DNA of 44,337 nt from an uncultured Mordavella sp. (lineage in GTDB: Bacteria > Bacillota > Clostridia > Lachnospirales > Lachnospiraceae): positions 1 to 44,337 of the forward strand of contig CABPCP010000023.1 of the NCBI GenBank assembly GCA_902406105.1, given 5' to 3'. The position numbers were made by a program, and so were the translations under genes. Under the pieces are notes generated by a model. That model had not been told where the DNA came from. It was given only the letters and a program-made list of their open reading frames with translations, and did no database searches. Of this stretch, positions 8,573 through 16,675 are shown in pieces. Numbering within the stretch: position 1 is the first letter of the stretch; the number at the start of each line of letters is the position of its first letter.

Positions 8573-9916
8573 GTGGAGGGGAAATTAAACAGTCGGCAGA
8601 TTCTGGTAGTGGCCAGTATGCTGTTTGGACTACTTTTTGGGGCGGGAAATCTGATTTTCCCGATTTCTATGGGACAACTGTCAGGAGCGCATATGTGGCA
8701 GGCGGCGGCAGGATTTGTCATTACAGGAGTAGGGATTCCGATCCTTGGAGTCGCGGCGCTGGGAATCAGTCAGGAAAATAGTATGCTGGAGCTGAGCGGC
8801 AGAGTAGGGAGAAGATACGGACTCTTTTTTACCTGCGCTCTGCATTTGACTATTGGTCCTTTTTTTGCGATCCCGCGGTGTGCTACTGTTTCTTTTACCA
8901 TAGGGCTTGCGCCTCTTTTGCCGGAGGGCAGTCAGAAGTTGGCTTTGGGAGTTTTCTCTTTGGCCTTTTTTGCGGTGGTTTTGTTTTTTTCGCTTCGGCC
9001 GGGCGAGATTCTAACTTGGGTAGGAAAAGTGTTGACGCCTTTATTCCTGCTGTTTTTGGGAGTGTTGGTGATTCGGGCGCTGACGGCACCAATGGGAAGT
9101 ATATCCCAAATCCAGCCGATCGAGGAATATGTGTCCCATCCGTTTTTTAAGGGCTTCCTGGAAGGATATAATACAATGGATGGTTTGGCAGGTTTGGCTT
9201 TTGGGATGATCGTTGTCAATGCGATCCGGGGACTAGGAGTGGAAAAACCGGGCGCCATCGCGAAGAATACGGTAAAAGCGGGGGCTTTCACAGCGATCCT
9301 CATGGGAGTGATCTATGTGCTTATGACCATGGTGGGCGCTCAGAGCAGGGGAGTCTTTCCTGCGGCCGCAAACGGCGGGGATGCTTTTGTTTTGATTTCG
9401 GATTATTACTTTGGGACATTTGGAATTTTGATCCTGGCGGCGGCAGGAACGCTGGCCTGTCTGAAAACAGCCGTAGGGTTGGTGACAAGCTGCAGCGCTA
9501 TATTTGAGAAGATCTTTCCGGCTGGTCCATCTTACCGTGTGTGGACGCTGGTGTTTACGATCGCTTCTTTCGCGATCGCGAATACTGGGCTGGATACGAT
9601 CATTGCTTATTCTGTGCCGGTACTGATGTTCCTTTATCCGCTGACGGTGACCCTGATCATCCTGACCCTGTGCGGCAGGTTTTTTGAAAACGACCATGTG
9701 GTCTATCTGTGGGTGACTATATTTACGGGAGCCGCGGCTGTTGTGGATTTCTTAAACGCGCTGCCGGAAGAGGCGGCGGAATTTCTGCATATTTCTCAAA
9801 TAGGAGAGAAGGCGGCAAGCCTGCTTCCTTTCGCGAACCTGGGATTTGGCTGGGTCTGTCCCGCGGTTTTGGGACTGGGGGTCGGTCTTGTATGTCACTG
9901 GAAGAAGAAAAGGTAG
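8573..9916 (+). CDS. brnQ: Branched-chain amino acid transport system carrier
   Basis: A 447-residue membrane protein of the LIVCS family, which imports leucine, isoleucine and valine with sodium or protons. The N-terminal segment ASMLFGLLFGAGNLIFPISM is a hallmark of the family and includes the discontinuous helix around GAGN. About 12 hydrophobic segments follow, with further conserved stretches such as GYNTMDGLAGLAFG (about residue 200) and the C-terminal lysine run KKKR. The start is GTG at 8573, preceded by AAGGAG at 7 nt. The macrodomain gene follows after 10 nt, so the two are probably co-transcribed. Which of the three amino acids is preferred cannot be told. Confidence 0.94.
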   Translation: MEGKLNSRQILVVASMLFGLLFGAGNLIFPISMGQLSGAHMWQAAAGFVITGVGIPILGVAALGISQENSMLELSGRVGRRYGLFFTCALHLTIGPFFAIPRCATVSFTIGLAPLLPEGSQKLALGVFSLAFFAVVLFFSLRPGEILTWVGKVLTPLFLLFLGVLVIRALTAPMGSISQIQPIEEYVSHPFFKGFLEGYNTMDGLAGLAFGMIVVNAIRGLGVEKPGAIAKNTVKAGAFTAILMGVIYVLMTMVGAQSRGVFPAAANGGDAFVLISDYYFGTFGILILAAAGTLACLKTAVGLVTSCSAIFEKIFPAGPSYRVWTLVFTIASFAIANTGLDTIIAYSVPVLMFLYPLTVTLIILTLCGRFFENDHVVYLWVTIFTGAAAVVDFLNALPEEAAEFLHISQIGEKAASLLPFANLGFGWVCPAVLGLGVGLVCHWKKKR

Positions 9917-9926
9917 GGAGGATATT

Positions 9927-10484
9927 ATGGAGGTTCGAGCTTGGAAGGGCAGGGAGGAAGCTGGAGACGGCATTTATCTGGATTGCGGAGATATTACCAG
10001 ACTGGACTGCCAGTGCATTGTAAACGCGGCGAATCAGAGCCTGCTGGGCGGCGGCGGTGTGGACGGGGCGATCCATCGTGCGGCGGGCCCCAGACTTTTG
10101 GAAGAATGTCGTACCCTGCATGGCTGTAAGACAGGGGAGGCGAAGATTACCAGAGGATATCAGCTTTCCGCGGATTATGTGATCCACACGGTTGGGCCGG
10201 TATATTCTGGAAAGGCGAAGGATCGGGACGATTTAAGGAATTGTTATTGGAATAGTTTGGAACTTGCGGATAAATATGGAATCCGCAGCATCGCGTTTCC
10301 GGCAATCTCTACAGGAGTATATGGATATCCGCCGGAAGAGGCGGTTTGGGTAGCGGCAGAAACGGTGCTAAGGTGGAAGGCGGAGCACTTGGAGAGCCTA
10401 ATGGCAGTGGTTTTTTCCTGTTATGACCGGGAGACAGAAGCGTTATATCGCAGAACGCTGACAGAGTTGGAAAGAATTCATTGA
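9927..10484 (+). CDS. Macrodomain protein, ADP-ribose hydrolase/deacetylase type
   Basis: A 185-residue single-domain macro protein of the YmdB/MacroD class. GDIT (21-24), VNAANQ (33-38) and the glycine run GGGGVDGAIH (41-50) form the ADP-ribose pocket, and ISTGVYGYP near residue 135 forms the second phosphate loop. Proteins of this class remove acetyl from O-acetyl-ADP-ribose or ADP-ribose from acidic residues. Asn37 and the aspartate in GVDGA are at the catalytic positions. The ATG at 9927 is preceded by GGGAGG at 6 nt, and the gene is 10 nt behind brnQ. No ADP-ribosyltransferase or sirtuin lies nearby, so its natural substrate is not shown by context. Confidence 0.93.
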   Translation: MEVRAWKGREEAGDGIYLDCGDITRLDCQCIVNAANQSLLGGGGVDGAIHRAAGPRLLEECRTLHGCKTGEAKITRGYQLSADYVIHTVGPVYSGKAKDRDDLRNCYWNSLELADKYGIRSIAFPAISTGVYGYPPEEAVWVAAETVLRWKAEHLESLMAVVFSCYDRETEALYRRTLTELERIH

Positions 10485-10579
10485 CATTTAAATCTTACTG
10501 ATGTAAGATTTGGACAAGGAGTTATATAGCGGTCGAAGTTTGACCGCATATTTTTTGGGTAGAAATATTACATATGTAA
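10481..10579 (+). promoter_or_regulatory. Promoter with twin TTAC-N4-GTAA operator-like sites
   Basis: TTGACA (10481-10486, overlapping the macrodomain stop codon) is followed after 17 bp by TAAGAT (10504-10509). A 9-bp inverted repeat, AAATCTTAC-TGAT-GTAAGATTT (10490-10511), overlaps the -10 and spacer. A second site, TTACATATGTAA (10568-10579), lies shortly before the downstream gene; its core TACATATGTA fits the TACANNTGTA form recognised by CopY/BlaI-type repressors. A hairpin sits between the two sites. No repressor gene is adjacent. Confidence 0.45.
10529..10556 (+). terminator. Hairpin with T-run after macrodomain gene
   Basis: GCGGTC (10529-10534) and GACCGC (10542-10547) form a stem with a 7-nt loop, followed by ATATTTTTT. 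It ends the brnQ-macrodomain transcript. If the promoter at 10481-10509 is real, it would also act as an attenuator for the next gene. Confidence 0.7.
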
Positions 10580-10600
10580 GAAATGAGGTGCGGTCAAGAA

Positions 10601-11782
10601 ATGAAAAAGAAAATAATATGCGCAGTGTTTGTTATCGCAGCAGTTGCGGGTCTGATGGCAGTTTTTAGTCGGACTGATGAAAGAGACAGGAGCGACACAA
10701 AAGGAAAAGGACAAAAAACACTATGTGATGAGACAGAAAAGATTGCGGGATCTTATAGAGAGATTTATGAGACTGCCCAAAAGGAAGGAAACTTAAATGA
10801 TTTAAAAACAGTCCAAAAGATCGTAGAAAAGCTGGCTGGAGACGGCCATACAGCAGTAGACTTTGATGGAGAATTGAATATGGAACACCCGGAAAAGATC
10901 GAGAAACTCTGTGAAAAGGGGAGAAAGAAAGAATCTGGGGAAGCGGTGATACTAGCGGTGATGGATAATGGCGGACTGGCCAGGTATGATCTTCAGACAG
11001 AGAATGGGGAACTGTATGTGACCAATACTGTGGTTTCCTGGAAAGATGGGGAGCCAAAAGCGCAGGTTGCAGAAGAGTACAGAGCTCATAGCTGGAATTA
11101 TACGGAAAAAGGATGGCTGTTTTTTGAGAGGTACCAGCCGGAAGGGTACGATGGAGATTCGGGATATACGGCGATCCGCGTTTTGCCGATAGATGAGACC
11201 TGCAGAGAATATAACCGGAAATACATCAAGCCTGTGGGGTATGGATTGAATCAGCTGTTTATTACCGACTGGAGCGAGGAGGATTACGGAAGTCTGGATT
11301 TTTACGATCTGTACGAAATCTTTTACGAAATGAAATACGGAAAACAGACAGGTTACGACCTGGCTTATGAAGGCCAGATCTATAACATACCAGAGGAACA
11401 GATTCAGCAGGTCTTTACAGCTTTCCTTTCCGTTGAGCCGGAAGAACTGCGGGAAAGGATGACCTTCGATGAACAGTCAAAAACATATCAATACCGTCCA
11501 AGAGGAATGTTTGACTGCGGATTTACCCCCTATACGCCGATCCCAGAGGTAGTCGATTACCAGAAAAACCAAGACGGAACCCTGACCCTCACCGTAGAGG
11601 CAGTCTGGCCGGAAGAAAATACAGAAAAAGCCCTGAGCAGCCAGGTGACCGTGCGCCCGCTGGAAAACGGCGGATTCCAGTACGTCTCCAATCATATGAT
11701 CCCCTCCGAGGACGATATAGATCCCGTGTGGTATGTAGAGCGGCTGACCGATGAAGAGTGGGAGGACGTGCTGGAGATATAA
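10601..11782 (+). CDS. Membrane-anchored extracytoplasmic protein, unrecognised family
   Basis: A 393-residue protein that I do not assign to a function. Residues 1-3 are lysine-rich after the methionine and residues about 4-22 are hydrophobic (IICAVFVIAAVAGLMAVFS), giving a signal peptide or anchor without a lipobox cysteine. The rest is hydrophilic, acidic and rich in tyrosine and tryptophan, as in secreted domains. A conspicuous stretch around residues 205-245 reads GYGLNQLFITDW, then alternates D/Y/E residues. I chose the ATG at 10601, with GAGGTG 10 nt upstream; the ATG at 10583 lacks a ribosome binding site. It appears to be a single-gene unit with its own operator-like promoter, and repeat copy C begins 2 nt after its stop codon. 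Confidence 0.8.
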   Translation: MKKKIICAVFVIAAVAGLMAVFSRTDERDRSDTKGKGQKTLCDETEKIAGSYREIYETAQKEGNLNDLKTVQKIVEKLAGDGHTAVDFDGELNMEHPEKIEKLCEKGRKKESGEAVILAVMDNGGLARYDLQTENGELYVTNTVVSWKDGEPKAQVAEEYRAHSWNYTEKGWLFFERYQPEGYDGDSGYTAIRVLPIDETCREYNRKYIKPVGYGLNQLFITDWSEEDYGSLDFYDLYEIFYEMKYGKQTGYDLAYEGQIYNIPEEQIQQVFTAFLSVEPEELRERMTFDEQSKTYQYRPRGMFDCGFTPYTPIPEVVDYQKNQDGTLTLTVEAVWPEENTEKALSSQVTVRPLENGGFQYVSNHMIPSEDDIDPVWYVERLTDEEWEDVLEI

Positions 11783-11784
11783 AC

Positions 11785-11863
11785 GGGTACACCCCAAAGG
11801 GCAAAAAGGTACAGGGCAAAAGTGAATTTGGGACGTAGTAAAGTTTAAAAAGGCTACGTCCTC
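11785..11863 (-). repeat. Dispersed palindrome-tail repeat, copy C (inverted, decayed arms)
   Basis: This copy is in the opposite orientation to the others. Read on the minus strand it runs GAGGACGTAGCC...CTACGTCC, then AAATT, TTTTGCCCTGTACC and GGGGTGTACCCG. Outer arm bases 11831-11838 (GGACGTAG) and 11854-11861 (CTACGTCC) still pair, but the inner stem has lost pairing. It starts 2 nt after the preceding stop codon. Confidence 0.75.
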
Positions 11864-11917
11864 TTTTATGTTTTATGTTACACTTATACCATGTTAGTCA
11901 GACAAGGAGGAGACTTT

Positions 11918-13168
11918 ATGCAGGAAATCAAATGCCCTAAATGCGGCGAGGTGTTCCAGGTGGATGAATCCGGCTATGCCGCTATCGTTAAGCAGGTTAG
12001 GGACAAGGAATTTGAGAAAGAGATCCGGGAGCGGGAGGTTCAGTTTCGGCAGGAGAAGAAGTCTGCGGAGGAATTGGCCCAGACGAAGACGGAACAGAAA
12101 TTCAGTGAGACGATCAGCCGGCAGGAAGCCAGGATCAAAGAGTTGGAGACGAAGCTTCAAGCGGAAGAGAATGTAAGGAAGTTGGAGATAGAGAAAGCAG
12201 CGGCGGAAAAGGAAAAGGAACTGGCAGAGCGGATAGCTGGGAAAGAGCGGGAGCTGGCCGCAAAGGATACACAGATCATGCGGCTTCAGGCGAAGATGGA
12301 TTCCGGCGAGAAGGAAAATCAGCTGAAACAGCAGTCGCTGAAGGAAAACTATGAAGAACAGTTGAAAATGAAAGATGAAATGATCGCCTATTACAAGGAT
12401 TTTAAAGCCCGCCAGTCCACAAAGATGATCGGGGAGAGTCTGGAGGTCCATTGCGAGACGGAGTTTAACAAATTGCGGGCTACTGGCTTTCAGCATGCGT
12501 ATTTTGAGAAAGACAACGATGCGCGGACAGGGAGCAAAGGGGACTACATTTATCGTGAGACAGACCCGGAAGGCACGGAATTTATCTCCATTATGTTTGA
12601 GATGAAAAATGAGATGGATGAGACCGCTACGAAAAAGAAGAATGAGGATTTCTTCAAAGAACTGGACAAGGACCGCCGTGAAAAGAACTGTGAGTATGCG
12701 GTGCTGGTATCTCTTTTAGAGCCGGACAATGAGCTTTATAATCAAGGGATCGTGGATGTATCCCACCGCTATCCGAAGATGTATGTGATCCGTCCCCAGT
12801 TTTTTATCCCCATGATCACAATCCTGCGGAACGCGGCCGCCAACGCGTTGGAGTACCGGCAGCAGCTGGAGGTGATCCGGAACCAGAATATCGACATCTC
12901 CCATTTTGAGGAGGACATGAACGAGTTTAAGGAGAAATTCGCCAGAAATTTCCGGATTGCCAGCGAGCGGTTTCAGCGCGCCATCGATGAAATCGACAAA
13001 ACCATCGATCATCTGCAGAAGACGAAGGAAGCGCTGCTTTCTTCAGAAAACAACCTGCGGCTTGCCAATAACAAAGCCGAAGACCTGACCATAAAAAAGC
13101 TGACCAGAAAAAACCCCACTATGGCCGCGAAATTTGCGGAATTAGAAGAGAAAAAAGGTAAGAATTGA
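11918..13168 (+). CDS. DUF2130 coiled-coil protein
   Basis: A 416-residue cytoplasmic protein of the DUF2130 family, whose function is not established. The N-terminus carries one zinc-ribbon-like pair, CPKC (C6, C9). Residues about 25-175 are a long charged coiled coil rich in K, E, R and Q. The DUF2130 domain follows at about 180-330, with segments [19 protein letters not shown] and [19 protein letters not shown] that look like a restriction-endonuclease-like fold, and a second helical segment ends the protein. The ATG at 11918 has AAGGAGGAG 6 nt upstream. It seems to be a single gene. Related proteins are widespread in gut Firmicutes; a nuclease role has been discussed only by analogy. Confidence 0.85.
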   Translation: MQEIKCPKCGEVFQVDESGYAAIVKQVRDKEFEKEIREREVQFRQEKKSAEELAQTKTEQKFSETISRQEARIKELETKLQAEENVRKLEIEKAAAEKEKELAERIAGKERELAAKDTQIMRLQAKMDSGEKENQLKQQSLKENYEEQLKMKDEMIAYYKDFKARQSTKMIGESLEVHCETEFNKLRATGFQHAYFEKDNDARTGSKGDYIYRETDPEGTEFISIMFEMKNEMDETATKKKNEDFFKELDKDRREKNCEYAVLVSLLEPDNELYNQGIVDVSHRYPKMYVIRPQFFIPMITILRNAAANALEYRQQLEVIRNQNIDISHFEEDMNEFKEKFARNFRIASERFQRAIDEIDKTIDHLQKTKEALLSSENNLRLANNKAEDLTIKKLTRKNPTMAAKFAELEEKKGKN

Positions 13169-13243
13169 CGGATTTTATCGAGAAGGCTATAATGTCACTA
13201 TCGAAATCCATATAGGCGTATGGGAAGTGGGGGGAAACGCGGG

Positions 13244-15142
13244 ATGAGAGTGAAGCGGAAAGAACTGAAGCGGCAGGCCAGGCGGTCTCTGAAACGCCAT
13301 TACTGGTTTTTTGTTGTTTTGTGTCTGGCGGCAAGCTATCTTGGATCGGAAACGACAGGAAGCATTGGGGCGGTGTTTACGCCCTCGGAAGAAGCGGCCG
13401 TCCAGGAGGTCTCTACCGGAGTCGTGCCGGAGAAGCCAGAAATGAGCACGGTGATCGCGGAAGCGGTCATGGGAGAGAAGGAAGAAAGCAGGGCCGCTTC
13501 CAGGGAATTAGAAAAGCAAGCGGAAGACTCTGATAGTGAGAACGCTGTGTTAGGAAGAAGCAGAGGGGTGTTGGCCGCGGCGGTCAACCAGATTGAATCG
13601 GGAGAGATGATCGCGACGGCGCTTATGGCGGTACGTTCTGTAGTCCGGTCAACGGAAGCAACGTTGGTTCTTTTTATCATCGCCAGCTTTTTATTTGCGT
13701 TTTTGTGGTGGTTTTTCTTCACCAACATGTTTACAGTAATCGTAAGCAGGATATTTCTGGAAGGGCGTACCTATGAGAAGGTATCTCCCCAGCGCCTGCT
13801 GTTTTTGCTCAGGGTAAAACGCTGGGTAAAAGTTTCCTGTACCATGTTTATAGCTTCGCTGTACCAGATCCTCTGGGGGCTGACCATCGTTGGAGGGATA
13901 GTCAAGCATTATTCCTACTTCCTGGTGCCGTATATCGCGGCGGAAAATCCAGATGTGCCTCCCAGGCAGGCGGTGACTTTATCCAGGCGGATGATGAAAG
14001 GGCATAAGTGGGAGTGCTTTCTGCTGGAAATCAGCTACTTTGGCTGGATCATGCTGGGCGGCTTAACATTAGGTCTTTCAGAAATATTTTATTCCAGTCC
14101 CTATCGGACGGCGGCATTTGCGGAATTTTATGTCCGACTTCGGGAACATTACAAAGAGGAGGAAAAGGAAGGCCAGGAACTGTTAAATGACAGATATCTC
14201 TTTGAGAAGGCTGATCTGGGGGCTGTAGTGGAAACTTACAGTGACGCGATCTTTCTATTGGATGAGGATGAAACAGAAGATAAGCAGAAACAGAAGTCCC
14301 TGGTAGAAAGACTTGCTGGATTCTTCGGAGTTACTTTGTTCTACAGCGCAAATGAGCAGGAGTATGAAGAATGGGTGAAAAAGAGGATTAAAGTGGAGTC
14401 TCTGCGGGATGCCATCAGCGGCAGAAGCTATCCGCTGCGTATGTCAGCCATTCCGGAGCACATGAAGCGGAACAGGCTCGAAATGATCAATTACTTCAGG
14501 AGATATTCCCTTTGGTCTTTGATCGTGATGTTTTTCGCCTTTTCTTTTATAGGCTGGCTCTGGGAAGTCAGTCTCCATCTGATCAATGACGGGGTCTTTG
14601 TCAACAGGGGAGTGCTCCATGGTCCGTGGCTGCCGATCTACGGCTGCGGGGGCGTCCTGATCCTGGTATTTTTGAACCGGCTTAGAAAAAATCCCCTGGC
14701 GGAATTTGGAGCGACAGTGGTGCTGTGCGGATGTGTGGAATATTTTTCTTCCCTTTACTTGGAGATTGCCCACAACGGCCAGCGCTGGTGGGATTACAGC
14801 GGATATTTTCTGAATCTGAACGGAAGGATCTGCGCAGAGGGACTTTTGGTCTTTGGCCTTGGAGGACTGGCGATCGTTTATGTGCTGGCGCCTCTTTTGG
14901 ATAATATGATCCGTAGAGTCAAAGGGCGGGCGCTGGTCTGCGCAAGCCTGGTCTTAACAGTGCTTTTTGCGGGCGATACAGCGTATTCGATGGTCCATCC
15001 TAATGCGGGAAAGGGAATTACAGATTACAAAAAAGCAGAATCAGAATGTCCTTATCTGGAAAAAGGAGAAATGAAAGATGTATTATTATCTTGCGCCAAT
15101 GGAAGGGATTACTACCTATGTCTACCGCGGCGCTTATCATAA
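13244..15142 (+). CDS. Multi-pass membrane protein, DUF975 plus CmpB-like (PF06541-type) fusion
   Basis: A 632-residue membrane protein with two halves. Residues about 1-310 resemble DUF975: a basic N-terminal helix (KRKELKRQARRSLKRHYW), a hydrophobic segment, a charged outside loop, and further membrane segments near 136-164, 195-215 and 260-285. A soluble linker spans about 310-395. Residues about 395-580 resemble the putative ABC-transporter type IV/CmpB family, with FSFIGWLWEVSLHLI, GVLHGPWLPIYGCGG and GRICAEGLL. The usual ending of that family, HPNAGKGITDY, occurs near residue 600 but the frame continues about 30 residues and overlaps the next gene by 65 nt. The ATG at 13244 (after GGGGGG) is preferred over 13220, which lacks a good site. 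Function is unknown. Confidence 0.78.
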   Translation: MRVKRKELKRQARRSLKRHYWFFVVLCLAASYLGSETTGSIGAVFTPSEEAAVQEVSTGVVPEKPEMSTVIAEAVMGEKEESRAASRELEKQAEDSDSENAVLGRSRGVLAAAVNQIESGEMIATALMAVRSVVRSTEATLVLFIIASFLFAFLWWFFFTNMFTVIVSRIFLEGRTYEKVSPQRLLFLLRVKRWVKVSCTMFIASLYQILWGLTIVGGIVKHYSYFLVPYIAAENPDVPPRQAVTLSRRMMKGHKWECFLLEISYFGWIMLGGLTLGLSEIFYSSPYRTAAFAEFYVRLREHYKEEEKEGQELLNDRYLFEKADLGAVVETYSDAIFLLDEDETEDKQKQKSLVERLAGFFGVTLFYSANEQEYEEWVKKRIKVESLRDAISGRSYPLRMSAIPEHMKRNRLEMINYFRRYSLWSLIVMFFAFSFIGWLWEVSLHLINDGVFVNRGVLHGPWLPIYGCGGVLILVFLNRLRKNPLAEFGATVVLCGCVEYFSSLYLEIAHNGQRWWDYSGYFLNLNGRICAEGLLVFGLGGLAIVYVLAPLLDNMIRRVKGRALVCASLVLTVLFAGDTAYSMVHPNAGKGITDYKKAESECPYLEKGEMKDVLLSCANGRDYYLCLPRRLS

Positions 15143-16025
15143 ATATTTCTATCCCATGGACAAATATTTTACTCCCTTTTTGGTGCCTCACAGTAAGAAA
15201 GGATTCAGCGCTCGGGAAATGCGTGAGATCGATCCGGAGCATAATAAGGGGATGCGGCTGGTTCCCCAGATCATGAGCAATCAGGCGGATGACTGTTTAA
15301 ACACGATGCAAAAGCTAAGAGAACTGGGATATATGGAAATAAACCTGAATTTCGGCTGTCCTTCCAAAACGGTGGTAGGGAAAAACAGAGGTGCAGGATT
15401 TCTTGCAAAAACAGAAGAATTAGACCGCTTTCTTGCGGAAATTTTCGCAAATACTGATCAAAAGGTTTCTGTGAAAACTCGTCTTGGGAAATACGATCCG
15501 GAAGAATTTGAAGCAATCCTGGAAATCTATAACCGGTATCCTATTGAAGAAGTAATCCTTCACCCCAGGACACAACAAGACTTTTATCAGAATCCGGTGA
15601 ATCTGACAGCCTATGCTTACGCGGAGGAGCACTGCAGGCATCCGCTGTGCTATAATGGAGACATTTTCAGCGTGGAGGCAGGCGGAAAGCTGCTGGAGAA
15701 ATTTCCAAAGATCCATACGCTGATGCTGGGGAGGGGTGTGATCGCAGACCCAATGCTTGTGGAGAAGCTGGAAAAAGGCGGCAATGAACTGGATGTGAAA
15801 CGGCTGCGGGCCTTCCATGACGAGATCTGCGCGGGATACCAAGCAATCGGCGGGGGAGACAAGCCGGTGTTATTTAAAATGAAAGAATTATGGTCGTATA
15901 TGATCCGCCTGTTCCCAGGGAGTGAAAAACAGGCAAAGAAGCTGCGGAAGTCAGAAAGTCTGACCGCTTATCAGGCGGCAGTGGAGGAAGTTTTTGCTTT
16001 ACATTCGGAACGGGCTGCAATATAA
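15078..16025 (+). CDS. tRNA-dihydrouridine synthase family protein
   Basis: A 315-residue FMN/NADPH enzyme that reduces uridines in tRNA D-loops. APMEGIT (6-12) begins the FMN barrel, C94 in NFGCPSKTV is the catalytic cysteine, KTRLG (about 133-137) and HPRTQQDFY (about 162-170) match substrate and flavin contacts, and NGDIFS plus MLGRGVIADP complete the phosphate-binding end. Length fits the family. The start at 15078 has GGAG 9 nt upstream and lies inside the 3' end of the preceding gene. Which uridine it modifies (DusA, B or C type) is not clear from sequence; in Firmicutes a DusB-like role is common. The YbaK-type gene follows 34 nt later, so two tRNA-related genes stand together. Confidence 0.93.
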   Translation: MYYYLAPMEGITTYVYRGAYHKYFYPMDKYFTPFLVPHSKKGFSAREMREIDPEHNKGMRLVPQIMSNQADDCLNTMQKLRELGYMEINLNFGCPSKTVVGKNRGAGFLAKTEELDRFLAEIFANTDQKVSVKTRLGKYDPEEFEAILEIYNRYPIEEVILHPRTQQDFYQNPVNLTAYAYAEEHCRHPLCYNGDIFSVEAGGKLLEKFPKIHTLMLGRGVIADPMLVEKLEKGGNELDVKRLRAFHDEICAGYQAIGGGDKPVLFKMKELWSYMIRLFPGSEKQAKKLRKSESLTAYQAAVEEVFALHSERAAI

Positions 16026-16059
16026 TTGGAAAGTAAGAAAAGCTAAAGGAGGGTTCCCT

Positions 16060-16551
16060 ATGGAAGACCAGAAACAGAAAGTTTATGACGCGTTGGACAA
16101 GCAAAAGATCAAATATGAAGTAGTGGAGCATGAACCTGTGTATACTATGGAAGATATGGACAGGCTGGGTCTTTCTAAGAAGGGGACGTTGTGCAAGAAT
16201 CTGTTCCTGCGGGATTCTAAGGGAAAGCGCCATTTCCTGGTCACTTGCGAGGAAAGCAAGAAAGTGGACCTGAAAGCCCTTGGGAAACAGCTGGGAGGCG
16301 GAAATTTAAGCTTTGCCTCAGAAGAACGGCTGGAAAAATATCTGGGGTTAAAGCAGGGGAGCGTATCTCCATTTGGATTGATGAACGATACAGACCATGC
16401 GGTGGAATTCTTCATTGACAAAGATCTTAGCCGATGCAAGAGTCTTGGGATTCATCCATTGGAGAATACGGCAACGGTATTCTTGTCCTTCAAAGATTTG
16501 GATAAATTTCTCTGGAGTTTGGATGTGGATGTGGTCAAGATCAAATTGTAG
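16060..16551 (+). CDS. Prolyl-tRNA editing-type deacylase (YbaK/ProX family)
   Basis: A 163-residue stand-alone editing domain. The family removes alanine or cysteine wrongly loaded on tRNA(Pro) in trans. Visible family features are EVVEHEPVYTMEDM near residues 22-35, the GTLCKNLFLRD stretch with the conserved lysine at about residue 46, LGGGNLSFASEERL, and GSVSPFGLMND near 105-115. This arrangement is closer to the ProX (PrdX) type that edits Ala-tRNA(Pro) than to YbaK, but I would not insist on it. The ATG at 16060 is preceded by AAAGGAGGG, and the longer frame to 15994 overlaps the preceding gene. It probably shares the dus transcript and ends in a terminator. Confidence 0.87.
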   Translation: MEDQKQKVYDALDKQKIKYEVVEHEPVYTMEDMDRLGLSKKGTLCKNLFLRDSKGKRHFLVTCEESKKVDLKALGKQLGGGNLSFASEERLEKYLGLKQGSVSPFGLMNDTDHAVEFFIDKDLSRCKSLGIHPLENTATVFLSFKDLDKFLWSLDVDVVKIKL

Positions 16552-16565
16552 GCATAGAAGGCGGC

Positions 16566-16600
16566 GGGCTGTCCCCGAAAGAAAGGGCGGCCCTTTTTTT
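16566..16600 (+). terminator. Intrinsic terminator after YbaK-type gene
   Basis: GGGCTGTCCC (16566-16575) pairs with GGGCGGCCC (16585-16593) with one bulge and one wobble, followed by seven T residues. Confidence 0.8.
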
Positions 16601-16612
16601 ATATTTTTTTAA

Positions 16613-16641
16613 TTGATTGTTTATGTCTGGGGCAGTAGAAT
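16613..16641 (+). promoter_or_regulatory. Sigma-A promoter of CPBP protease gene
   Basis: TTGATT (16613-16618), a 17-bp spacer and TAGAAT (16636-16641). It lies just behind the previous terminator and 35 bp before the chosen start codon. Confidence 0.6.
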
Positions 16642-16675
16642 GGTAAGAGTGATATAAAAGAAAGAGAGGATGACT

